Part shown: one piece after another, positions 25,601-33,232 of the stretch | How the letters are laid out: every line of letters begins with the position of its first letter | Position numbering within the stretch: position 1 is the first letter of the stretch | Source: Gammaproteobacteria bacterium | GTDB taxonomy: Bacteria > Pseudomonadota > Gammaproteobacteria > JAJFKG01 | NCBI GenBank assembly: GCA_021773335.1 | Contig: JAJFKG010000008.1 | Coordinates: forward strand, 1-43,357 | DNA: 43,357 nucleotides | Direction: 5' to 3' | Notes under the pieces: model-generated | What the model saw: the letters and a program-made list of their open reading frames with translations, nothing else | Database searches by the model: none | Told to the model about the DNA's origin: nothing | Translations under genes and position numbers: made by a program

Positions 25601-27986
25601 GGCAAAGGTGAATGCGGCAGATGACTACGGTAAGACAGCGTTGATGCTGATGTGCTATGAGGGTTTTAAACAGGCAGAAACAGCACCAGTGGCGCGCGAG
25701 GTGGTGTTAGCGTTACTTGAACGTGGGGCGGATGTGAATGCGGCAAGTAATAACGGTATGACAGCGTTGCTGTCTGTGTGCCGGGATGGTTTTAAACAGG
25801 CAGAAACAGCACCAGTGGCGCGCGAGGTGGTGTTGACGTTGCTTGAGCGTGGGGCAAAGGTGGATGCGGTGAAGAAATGGAGTGGTGAAACAGCGTTGCA
25901 GTTTGTGTGTCGTGAGGGTTTTAAACGTGCAGAAACAGCACCGATGACGCGCGAGATGGTATTCGCATTGCTAGCGCATGGCGCGAACGTGGATGCGGTG
26001 AGTAAATGGGACGGTAAAACAGCGTTGCTGTGGGTGTGTCGTTATGGCTTTAAACAGGCAGAGACGGCACCAGAGGCGCGCGAGGTGGTGTTGGCGTTGC
26101 TGGCCCATGGCGCGAACGTGAATGCGGCAGATAAATGGGGTAAGACAGCGTTGCTGTGGGTGTGTCGTTATGGCTTTAAACAGGCAGAGACGGCACCAGT
26201 GGCGCGTGAGGTGGTATTCGCGTTGCTAGCGCATGGGGCAAAGGTGGATGCGGCAGGTAATAATGGTATGACAGCGTTGCTGTGGGTGTGTCGTCATGGT
26301 TTTGAACGTACAGAGACGGCACCAGTGGCGCGCGAGGTGGTGTTGACGTTGCTGGAGCATGGGGCGAAGGTGGATGTGCTAAGTGGTGCTGGTGTGACAG
26401 CGTTGCCATCGTTGTGCTGTGAAGGCTTTCAACGTGCAGAGACGGTGCCAATAGCACGCGAAGTAGTGTTGACGCTGCTAAAGCATGGGGCAAAGGCAGA
26501 TGATGGGGGTGAAGCGGCGTTGCTATCATTGTGCTGTGAAGATTTTAAACGTGCAGAGACGGCATCAATAGCACGCGAAGTAGTGTTGACGCTGCTGAAG
26601 CATAGAGCAAAGGCAGCTACGGCAGATGGTATGGGTAGGACGGCGTTGTGGTATTTGTCTCGTGATGGTTTTAAACAGGCTGAGACGGCACCGATGGCGC
26701 GTGAGGTGGTGTTAGCGTTGCTTGAGCGTGGGGCGGATGTGAATGCGGCAGATGACTACGGTAAGACAGCGTTGATGCTGATGTGCTATGAGGGTTTTAA
26801 ACAGGCAGAAACAGCACCAGTGGCGCGCGAGGTGGTGTTAGCGTTGCTTGAGCGTGGGGCGAACGTGGATGCGGCAGGTAATAACGGTATGACAGCGTTG
26901 ATGCTGATGTACTATGAGGGTTTTCAACAGGCAGAAACAGCACCAGTGGCGCGCGAGGTGGTGTTAGCGTTACTTGAACGTGGGGCGGATGTGAATGCGG
27001 CAAGTAATAATGGTATGACAGCGTTGCTGTGGGTGTGTTTTGGTGTTTTGAAAAGTGCAGTGACAGCGTCCATAGCACGCAAGGCAGTGATGACATTGAT
27101 TGATCTTGGAGCGAACGTGAATGCGGTGGGTAAGTTCGATATGACGGCGTTGCTGTGGGTGTGTTGTCAGGGTTTTAAACGTGCAGAGACGGCACCGATG
27201 ACACGTGATGTAGTGTTGGCGTTGCTGGAGCGTGGAGCGAAGGTGAATGTGGTGGATAAATGGGGTAGTATGACAGCGTTGCTGTATGTGTGTCGTGAGG
27301 GTTTTAAACAAGCAGAGACGGCACCAATGGCACGTGATGTAGTGTTGACGTTGCTTGAGCATGGGGCGGATGTGAATGCGGCAAGTAATAATGGTATGAC
27401 AGCGTTGCTGTGGGTGTGCCGTCATGGTTTTGAACATGCGGAGACGGTGCCAGTGGCGCGTGATGTGGTACTCACCTTGCTTAACTACGGCGCTACTAAT
27501 GTGGATGAGGCAGTGCAGATGGCAAAGTGGACTGGCAATCAGGCTTTAATGCAACTGATTCGTGATTGGAAAGCCGGTAAAATAGACAGGACAATTAAGG
27601 CCGTTTCCCGCAGCAAAGCTCCCATCACAGCAGCTGCGCAATTAGGTGCATCGATATCCTCCATTTTACGTTTAACGTCCGATGCGCCTGCTGCTAAAGC
27701 AGCGGATGTCTTCACCCAATTTACTCAACGCCTGGCGGAAATTGCTAAAGCATTAAAAAACGCAGACAAAGATGCCGCGCAGAAACTGTTTGCAACGCTA
27801 CAACAATCCCTTGCTGCCACCTCGGAATTGAAACACGCATTACACGAAGTGCAGCACGCGGCCGTATTACAGCAATACCAGCAGCTTGTTAGCGAATTAG
27901 AGGGTGTTGATATGAGTTGTGAAGCAGCGAGTTCTTCGAGCACCAGTTCATCTGGCCCGGCATTCTCTTTGACGGGTGCTGGATAG
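19635..27986 (+). CDS. Giant modular protein: two PI3/PI4-kinase-like domains, leucine-rich repeats, about 20 ankyrin repeats
   Basis: The ATG at 19635 lies 5 bases after GGAGGA; a GTG one codon earlier is too close. The product is 2,783 residues. Order: a basic Lys-rich head (16-30) and serine tracts (55-100); kinase-like domain 1 (about 290-800) with Lys332 in VHYKPN, Asp626 to Asn631 (DAKADN) and Asp653/Asp655 (GIDNDRGLAFPL). An ankyrin-like stretch lies at 910-1050. Kinase-like domain 2 (about 1120-1425) has Lys1158/1159, Asp1246 to Asn1251 (DGKPDN) and Asp1270/Asp1272 (GVDEDHAF). Leucine-rich repeats follow at 1555-1730, ankyrin repeats at 1810-2640, then a helical and serine-rich tail. 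GIDN..GLAFPL resembles the metal-binding loop of type II PI 4-kinases. Known bacterial effectors with PI-kinase activity (Francisella OpiA, Legionella LegA5) make this a plausible secreted kinase; that is inference. There is no signal peptide or membrane segment. Confidence 0.8.
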   Translation: MLEVDVKANPDEEDVKDKGKGKGKHKRKSRMHAAAIQVAAGQAAVAGNAPPMAAASSDGPLSSSSSSSSRESFLGSADESVSSSSNASAPSTSSAPVTLPTYAHPHAIVVTPAVTAPNEAVADSRRAQLLANIRKITVGKDTHSNTVALLHEAHHHLTQSHPLLPPLAQMPALLSTLLPACRLIDWATVVIAQAAGVRLAPEDLLARQQALLIQTLTAQHPALAPLSALQTQLAATLTAWSAHPEMAHCAQLLQTVAAGYAAYLSCLCEGDAATRRDLLAPKARLYLVGDGYYQLEMAVARQLLCQDAYGKLIKSNETGNNAVASLGGVHYKPNKGINVLQPNKEHAVCALHETLSAGLETVAATALVNVDNVLTWHVPRPAESAGQSQTAYRAYVSEVHVRQQPLATALAKAPAWASALVIERQWQGCLVQAGLTIEGLCFESVLALQADVALLSRRLPNDAADIITQVLNEDGFYQPGLDALQALSSTEANSSALAPSLKNPGLATLEAAFVQLNARYPRSERLLECADDGHCQDIALIHGAVGTRRLVEVLGLLYTHPSLMAGQSFSQLARLPMRFRRLLPQLIAPVTAKAALAQLPRLLEATLDEDATSALFVSALLYHATDAKADNFMLRVERDAGGRVRRSWLVGIDNDRGLAFPLQRHPVDGHYVRIKNLLYCLPAVRGQVLSPRVRAALLAQAPSTHLMAWLGQVLVRDEGCQRALRQGAITPADIERSAREHCDIPLTLSASVVRYTYAKLQQLQALLRDEASLRHEDLLAALYPVVDCVYRRVMAQVTDPLSAQWTIYKGWVAHETLETQFAKVWDSERVAGQLLSEHLAALHPVLQAHERDRVSLATLAQTMLTHFAWQDRTLPEQVQFLSHVVVHTDIKQLALLAGHSKQLLLTAVSRLASPALVRLLLASGGHTVYLDEATPTGQSLLDVLCRNYINDVPAALALLPVLIAQDGSSLYRLNSRGYAPLVQALQVTSDAQAEVARPFIEALIAAGADIDLATSSGHGVLDKLASWGRVRLWALCVELGARQVAAPAALLHTLRQDAWRSTEVDEALVLLQREQVGLQWVAGQRQWCLPVNAPAQRQRRRATMQLALGNRTALPAAWAPQLAVEGDNQRFRAREGCMGYGRREVKGLRHAGVSLHVKKHPELAGVQYAVQVLARWIAPTGIAPGALALIESEEGTPYPAWVSHTVVGENLYDVLKSGEEAAFLPYLAPARLSALMCLAMIINAEDGKPDNYVLRRLPGEAVRYELVGVDEDHAFVVGVTRHMLAPETLHVKSVLFCLDAMCQPLHPQVRARLLSLSVDEVLGTWLEALATYYKGVQKLLASGEQARLWAGSGSMLGRLFGRTGVAPQLLTMPFYPGTIARLYAKLRRLQRALRQNAQLTHLGLLRVLEPQVASYYAAALAKPTVRERFRAISDTRLRLTARGHETLTTTQDAVHLQALAASSSPAASATPSVTWQDVVRHCSPSAAQAELVAVQREWHEEQHLIQAVQSGDVQPFAATYQREDMVTHLLRQIDFSQWPLEQQAQLLDAAIAAPSRQVRRLFLRGCQVLTAERLRRLLAGAAVITRIHLQDCVVDDAMVGIIARRGQHLLSLHITGSSALTRVQNGRQAAAFPQLKRLMLADNSNLKGIAVEAPRLTTLITADCGHLQHLTVATRCLTHLNVAHNGQLQSAVLSTLLAVNPGLVHLEMPGLGVLEELALPQPLSLATLVMDGIRVSEVDMATWFVPGIVASLHEAIDKKDFEAMARACYALGGCAAAVTSCVAGEPALIWLCRRGINSAQAAKQWAVWRALVRFLLANGVDVDTADNEGMTALLWVCRDGFELAETAPVAREVVFALLAHGANVDAVDNEGITALIWVCYGVFENAWTASASVAREVVLALLAHGANVDAVNNNRMTALMCVCYEGFKQAVRMPFAREVVLALLERGADVNAADDYGKTALMLMCYEGFKQAETAPVAREVVFALLAHGAKVNAADDYGKTALMLMCYEGFKQAETAPVAREVVLALLERGADVNAASNNGMTALLSVCRDGFKQAETAPVAREVVLTLLERGAKVDAVKKWSGETALQFVCREGFKRAETAPMTREMVFALLAHGANVDAVSKWDGKTALLWVCRYGFKQAETAPEAREVVLALLAHGANVNAADKWGKTALLWVCRYGFKQAETAPVAREVVFALLAHGAKVDAAGNNGMTALLWVCRHGFERTETAPVAREVVLTLLEHGAKVDVLSGAGVTALPSLCCEGFQRAETVPIAREVVLTLLKHGAKADDGGEAALLSLCCEDFKRAETASIAREVVLTLLKHRAKAATADGMGRTALWYLSRDGFKQAETAPMAREVVLALLERGADVNAADDYGKTALMLMCYEGFKQAETAPVAREVVLALLERGANVDAAGNNGMTALMLMYYEGFQQAETAPVAREVVLALLERGADVNAASNNGMTALLWVCFGVLKSAVTASIARKAVMTLIDLGANVNAVGKFDMTALLWVCCQGFKRAETAPMTRDVVLALLERGAKVNVVDKWGSMTALLYVCREGFKQAETAPMARDVVLTLLEHGADVNAASNNGMTALLWVCRHGFEHAETVPVARDVVLTLLNYGATNVDEAVQMAKWTGNQALMQLIRDWKAGKIDRTIKAVSRSKAPITAAAQLGASISSILRLTSDAPAAKAADVFTQFTQRLAEIAKALKNADKDAAQKLFATLQQSLAATSELKHALHEVQHAAVLQQYQQLVSELEGVDMSCEAASSSSTSSSGPAFSLTGAG
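25060..27530 (+). repeat. Tandem 126-bp repeats encoding 42-residue ankyrin units
   Basis: About 20 units with the core LL-x-x-GAxVxAA recur inside the giant gene, mostly every 126 bp (for example the GAGGTGGT motif at 25446 and 25572). Most ankyrin repeats are 33 residues; here each has an extra segment of about nine residues, around FKQAETAPV, between its helices. Units near 25480, 25610 and 26735 are almost identical in DNA, including synonymous positions, which points to recent duplication or gene conversion. Confidence 0.9.
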
Positions 27987-28040
27987 CCGCACCCCTGTAC
28001 TCCTATCCCTAACCTTATGATTTAATTTGGTATTTTTTTC

Positions 28041-28069
28041 TGGTTGTTTGTGTGATATTTTAGTATACT
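28041..28069 (+). promoter_or_regulatory. Probable promoter/operator of the toxin-antitoxin pair
   Basis: A -10-like TATACT at 28064-28069 lies within the palindrome AGTATACT. A weak -35-like TGGTTG is at 28041-28046, 17 bp upstream. The palindrome overlapping the -10 would suit autorepression by the antitoxin. The rest of 27987-28120 is AT-rich and holds no gene. Confidence 0.4.
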
Positions 28070-28120
28070 TAAAAGTAGGAAAATCAATCATACTTATTTT
28101 CTTACTAATCGAGGTTCTTT

Positions 28121-28345
28121 ATGCGCACGCAAAAATTGTCGGTCTCTTTGCCACAACCGCTCTATGAGTTTGTTGAACAGTATCAAATCCAGCAGCATTG
28201 TAAGACGCGCTCCGAAGTAGTGAGTGAAGCCTTGCGTTTGCTGCAGCAACATTATCTAGAGCAATGTTATCAGGAAGCAAATGCTGAGCTTGATGATGAT
28301 TTTGATAGTACTATAAGCGATGGGTTAGATGATGAAACGTGGTGA
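28121..28345 (+). CDS. Ribbon-helix-helix antitoxin (CopG/ParD type)
   Basis: The 74-residue protein begins RTQKLSVSLPQPLYEFVEQY, a beta strand and helix typical of ribbon-helix-helix repressors, followed by TRSEVVSEALRLLQQHY. The acidic C-terminus (ELDDDFDSTISDGLDDE) is what normally wraps and neutralises the toxin. Ribosome site GAGG precedes the ATG. It overlaps the toxin gene by 17 bp, the usual arrangement for co-translated pairs. As known for the class, it should bind its own promoter. Confidence 0.88.
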   Translation: MRTQKLSVSLPQPLYEFVEQYQIQQHCKTRSEVVSEALRLLQQHYLEQCYQEANAELDDDFDSTISDGLDDETW

Positions 28346-28670
28346 TATATTTTATGCAAACTTAGATCCCACGGTGGGGGATGAAATTCGCAAAAAACGC
28401 CCAGTCATTATTGTGAGTAATAATGCCAATAACAAGATTGCTAACACGCTGACGGTAGTGCCATTAACCTCTAATGTCAAACGAGTGTATCCTTTTGAAG
28501 TATTATTAGAGACTTCGCAGAGTCATTTATCTAAATGCTCAAAAGCACAAGCCCATCAAATTCGCACAATTTCTAAATTACGCTTGAGCGCTAGACGAGT
28601 GGGATACGTACCTGCTGCGGTCATGCAATTGCTAGATAACGCAATTAAGTTACATCTTGATCTGCATTAG
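28329..28670 (+). CDS. PemK/MazF-family endoribonuclease toxin
   Basis: The 113-residue protein has the PemK/MazF core: KRGDIFYANLDPTVGDEIRKKRPVII at the N-terminus (the conserved GDEIRKKRPV loop carries the catalytic arginine). NTLTVVPLTSN and KAQAHQIRTISKLRL follow, the latter with the conserved Gln and the serine/threonine position. Members cleave single-stranded mRNA; the cut sequence cannot be predicted here. ATGs at 28329 and 28332 are both possible. It lies directly downstream of the giant gene, inside the same accessory block, and may help retain it. Confidence 0.9.
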   Translation: MMKRGDIFYANLDPTVGDEIRKKRPVIIVSNNANNKIANTLTVVPLTSNVKRVYPFEVLLETSQSHLSKCSKAQAHQIRTISKLRLSARRVGYVPAAVMQLLDNAIKLHLDLH

Positions 28671-28688
28671 AGAGAGATGACCCCTCAT

Positions 28689-29669
28689 CTAACCAATCGC
28701 GCTATATTCTAAAAAGTCGTTATTGTCATCGTCTTTGCGGTGTTTGGGTGGTGGCAATTTTTTGTCGTCATCATCTGTGTTAGTATCTGCAGGTGTTTCA
28801 TCCTGCTCATTATCTTCGCGAACTTTTGCTTTGATTTCTTTGATGACTTTTTCAGTGACTTGAATGCGTCCGCCATCGTTACTTAAAAGACCTTCTTCAT
28901 TCCACGGTAAATTACGATAGATTGAATGCTCTTCAAGCGTAAAGAAAGAGTATTTGATGATGTCGAAATAGGGTGAATAATCAAAGTCGCTAGGGGTGGT
29001 TAAGCGCGGGTTACGCGGGATTAATTCGACACCGCGTTTGCCGCCGAGTTGTACGAGCGGCAGAATTGGAAAGCGCACTGAGGCAAATGCTTCGGCGATT
29101 AACGCAGAACAGATCTGACGTGTGGGCGTGCCGGTATTATGGCGAAAAAGACTCGAGCGCCAACGCCGTGGGATGATCGACCATGGCAATAATAAGCGCG
29201 CCAAATCTATGATGTGACGAATATCATAATCCAGCCCCAAACGTCCAATCGCAAAGCCGATCACTTGTTGTGCATCACGACGAGAAATGCCTTTGGGACG
29301 GCAAATACGGATATGCGCATTGCGATAATAGTTTAAGGACGTGACGATAGTACCTTTGCCGAGGTAACTTTCGATCACAAGTTGATCGGTTTCTTTACCA
29401 TCGTAGTGCTGCTTGATGTGTTCACGTAGAGCAGGGTTTTCGATTTCTAACAGGCGCCCGATATATAAAGCTGAATGGGTCCACGGGCTTTGTGTGGCTA
29501 AGCGGATGACATTGCTGACGCGGCTACGACCTTCGACCAAGATTACATCACAGGGGCGCACTTCGTATTCGACGCGATCAAAGTCGGATAGGGGCATGCC
29601 GTGGTTGGGTTCTTCTTTAGTGAGCCAATTGATGATCTTGGCGGTCAATTTGTCAGCTAATGTGCTCAT
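28689..29669 (-). CDS. YiiX/YebB-like permuted papain-fold hydrolase
   Basis: The 326-residue protein shows the permuted NlpC/P60 (YiiX-like, C92) layout. The first motif is RLATQSPWTHSALYIGR with candidate His65, then VIES with Glu100, and later RQICSALIAEAF with the candidate nucleophile Cys187. In this fold the His comes before the Cys in sequence. Members act as amidases or lipid hydrolases, and the substrate is unknown. The C-terminal 50 residues are very acidic and low in complexity (DTNTDDDDKK, RKDDDNND), without a catalytic role. No signal peptide is evident. The start at 29669 has AAGGA eleven bases upstream, somewhat far. Confidence 0.78.
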   Translation of the reverse strand: MSTLADKLTAKIINWLTKEEPNHGMPLSDFDRVEYEVRPCDVILVEGRSRVSNVIRLATQSPWTHSALYIGRLLEIENPALREHIKQHYDGKETDQLVIESYLGKGTIVTSLNYYRNAHIRICRPKGISRRDAQQVIGFAIGRLGLDYDIRHIIDLARLLLPWSIIPRRWRSSLFRHNTGTPTRQICSALIAEAFASVRFPILPLVQLGGKRGVELIPRNPRLTTPSDFDYSPYFDIIKYSFFTLEEHSIYRNLPWNEEGLLSNDGGRIQVTEKVIKEIKAKVREDNEQDETPADTNTDDDDKKLPPPKHRKDDDNNDFLEYSAIG

Positions 29670-29687
29670 TGTGTTATTTGTTCCTTC

Positions 29688-29798
29688 AAGGGGTCAGGTG
29701 CCGGATCCATTCAAAGCCTGTTGTCCCTTGATGCGCGGCTACGCCGCTTACCAAGGCTGCAAATCTGTATCTGCCTTTTGACCTTAACCTGACCCCTT
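29688..29798. repeat. 12-bp inverted repeat enclosing a CCTTGAT palindrome
   Basis: AAGGGGTCAGGT at 29688-29699 and its exact reverse complement ACCTGACCCCTT at 29787-29798 bound a 111-bp segment. That segment contains the palindrome CCTTGATGCGCGGC / GCCGCTTACCAAGG at 29726-29755. It lies between the YiiX-like gene and the aldolase gene. It looks like a small mobile-element relic or composite repeat. Confidence 0.65.
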
Positions 29799-29835
29799 AA
29801 TGATACGAAATTTGTGCCAAATTGCACATAAAGTT

Positions 29836-30873
29836 TTATTTTTTTAACACGTTAATCGTGTCGATAAAATTTTGTACATCTTCTGGTGTGGTATCAAACG
29901 CGCAAACTAAGCGCGCGCCACCTAATTCGGGTTGGCGCACATAAAAATAAAATTTCTCCTGTAACGCCTGAATAATATCGGAGGGAAAGTGTACGTGTAT
30001 GATATTGCCATCAACACGGTGCTGGAGTTTAATATCGTCAAACTGCAGCAAACCCTCAGCCAATAATTGTGCCATTTTATTCGCGTGCAGGGCATTTTTA
30101 CGCCATAGCTCATCAGTCAATAATGCTTCGAATTGAGCCGAAATAAAACGCATCTTGGAAGCAAGTTGCATGTGTTGTTTGCGAATGAACTTAAACGCTT
30201 CACTCAATTGTGCATTGAAAAATACGATCGCCTCGCCGCACAGCAAGCCATTTTTGGTACCACCAAAGGATAAGACATCGACACCGACATCGCGCGTAAT
30301 GGCACGCAAACTACAACCCAAACTTGCAGCCGCATTGGCGATGCGTGCGCCATCCATGTGTAAGTACAGGTTGTTATTGCGTGCCAGATCTGCCAAAACA
30401 CGGATTTCTTCAGCTTGGTAAGTCGTGCCGAGTTCGCTTAGCTGGGTAATACTGATTGCTTTGGGCTGCGCAAAATGTTCATTGCCGATAATGCTTAAGT
30501 GCGACTCACAGTCCTCAGCACTGATTTTGCCATTCACAGCGGGGATACCGATCAGTTTGCAGCCGACCATTTTTTCGGGTGCGCCACATTCATTATTGTT
30601 GACGTGCGCGGTGTTAGCACACAGCACAGCGTGATGAGATTGCACCAGACTGCGCAAGCTCAGGGTGTTTGCCGCTGTGCCATTAAAGACGAAAAACACG
30701 GCGATATCGTCGCCGAATTCAGCCTTAAAGCAGTCTTCAGCTTGCCGAGTAAAACTATCATGACCATAAGCGATAACATGGTCGTGATTGGCGACATTGA
30801 TGGCAGCCATAACCGCTGGGTGTACACTGGCGTTATTATCACTGGTAAAGGCGCGTGAGGGTGAGATATTCAT
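29836..30873 (-). CDS. ltaE: Low-specificity L-threonine aldolase
   Basis: This PLP enzyme splits L-threonine or L-allo-threonine to glycine and acetaldehyde. The 345-residue protein shows VFNGTAANTLSL, HVNNNECGAPEK, the cofactor aspartate Asp174 in HMDGAR, and the PLP lysine Lys207 in SFGGTKNG. Length is normal. It begins 3 bp after the purB stop on the same strand, so purB and this gene probably form an operon. Confidence 0.93.
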   Translation of the reverse strand: MNISPSRAFTSDNNASVHPAVMAAINVANHDHVIAYGHDSFTRQAEDCFKAEFGDDIAVFFVFNGTAANTLSLRSLVQSHHAVLCANTAHVNNNECGAPEKMVGCKLIGIPAVNGKISAEDCESHLSIIGNEHFAQPKAISITQLSELGTTYQAEEIRVLADLARNNNLYLHMDGARIANAAASLGCSLRAITRDVGVDVLSFGGTKNGLLCGEAIVFFNAQLSEAFKFIRKQHMQLASKMRFISAQFEALLTDELWRKNALHANKMAQLLAEGLLQFDDIKLQHRVDGNIIHVHFPSDIIQALQEKFYFYVRQPELGGARLVCAFDTTPEDVQNFIDTINVLKK

Positions 30874-30876
30874 GGG

Positions 30877-32337
<1,461 letters not shown>

Positions 32338-32368
32338 TTAGCAGACTCGTCCCACTCCTGTGAGCATA

Positions 32369-32559
32369 CAGACTCGTCCTACCCCTGTGGGGTGGGACGT
32401 AAAACACGAGCGCTTTGCGCCCGTACTAGCACAGACTCGTCCTACCCCTGTGGGGTGGGACGTAAAAACACGAGCGCTTTGCGCCCGTACTATCACAGAC
32501 TCGTCCTACCCCTGTGGGGTGGGACGTAAAAACACGGGCGCTTTGCGCCCGTACTATCA
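32369..32559. repeat. Three tandem 63-64-bp palindrome units (REP/BIME-like array)
   Basis: Three nearly identical units at 32369-32431, 32432-32495 and 32496-32559 each contain a type I palindrome (CGTCCTACCCC / GGGGTGGGACG), a short A-rich spacer, and a type II palindrome (CGAGCGC or CGGGCGC / GCGCCCG). A partial fourth copy precedes at 32342. Open frames across it (reading TRPTPVGWDVK) are not genes. This accounts for most of the 367-bp gap between purB and the next gene. Confidence 0.9.
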
Positions 32560-32570
32560 CCTGTTATGAT
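32543..32570 (+). promoter_or_regulatory. Promoter candidate built partly from the last palindrome
   Basis: TTGCGC at 32543-32548 lies inside the type II palindrome of the third tandem unit. TATGAT at 32565-32570 is 16 bp downstream. Transcription would start near 32577, upstream of the ATG at 32612. Confidence 0.5.
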
Positions 32571-32611
32571 GCTTGCTTAATTTAACCATACGGACTTGCC
32601 CAAAATACACC

Positions 32612-33232
32612 ATGCTAGAAACCTACCTCAACCCCATTTATCAGCGCGTTATGGTTTTGCCCGTTGCGCTACGTTTACGACATACGCGCTGGACACCCAA
32701 CCGGGTAACCACGCTAGGTTGTATTACTGGCTTATGCGTCGCCTTGATGCTGGTATTAAATCTGCCGATAGCGGCATTCTTATTCGTGCTCGTTTCAGGC
32801 TACCTCGACACGCTCGATGGCGCCTTGGCGCGCCTGACTGAGACCAGTTCGCCGATTGGTACAGTCTTGGATATTGTCTGTGATCGTATCGTGGAATTTG
32901 CCATAGTCTTCGGTTTATTTCTCGTCGAACCAGCGACGCGTGCGAGCTTAACCATTCTGATGCTCGGCAGCATATTAATCTGTGTCACGTCATTTTTGGT
33001 TGTGGGTGTTTTCCAAGAAAATAATAGCCACAAAAGTTTTCATTACAGTCCTGGCATTATCGATAGGCCCGAAGCATTTTGCTTTTTTGCCGCAATGATC
33101 TTATTGCCACAATGGTTTACTGCACTTGCGCTGATATTTAGTTTATTAGTTTTTATCACGGCGTTTGTGCGCTTACGCCAGTTTTTTCAATATCAGCCAT
33201 CGGATTTACAACATGCCAAACAACACACTTAA
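32612..33232 (+). CDS. CDP-alcohol phosphatidyltransferase family membrane protein
   Basis: These integral membrane enzymes move a phosphoalcohol from a CDP-linked donor, as in phospholipid synthesis. The signature DxxDGxxARx8Gx3Dx3D is exact: Asp66, Asp69, Gly70, Ala73, Arg74, Gly83, Asp87 and Asp91. The 206-residue protein has about six hydrophobic segments. I take the ATG at 32612 because the likely promoter's start site (near 32577) lies just before it; ATG 32573 would add 13 residues with no ribosome site. The exact alcohol (glycerol phosphate, inositol, serine or other) cannot be told. Its end overlaps the next gene by 20 bp. Confidence 0.85.
   Translation: MLETYLNPIYQRVMVLPVALRLRHTRWTPNRVTTLGCITGLCVALMLVLNLPIAAFLFVLVSGYLDTLDGALARLTETSSPIGTVLDIVCDRIVEFAIVFGLFLVEPATRASLTILMLGSILICVTSFLVVGVFQENNSHKSFHYSPGIIDRPEAFCFFAAMILLPQWFTALALIFSLLVFITAFVRLRQFFQYQPSDLQHAKQHT

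Noticed and set aside
25021..27437. Several minus-strand open frames rich in Pro/His/Thr under the ankyrin repeats
   Set aside because: They are periodic shadows of the 126-bp coding repeats; the plus strand encodes clear ankyrin motifs.
25060..27530. Possible CRISPR array because of the regular repeats
   Set aside because: The 126-bp units are in codon phase, have no unique spacers and encode protein.
30499..30858. 119-codon plus-strand frame within the threonine aldolase
   Set aside because: Antisense to a fully conserved enzyme; composition follows the shadowed codons.
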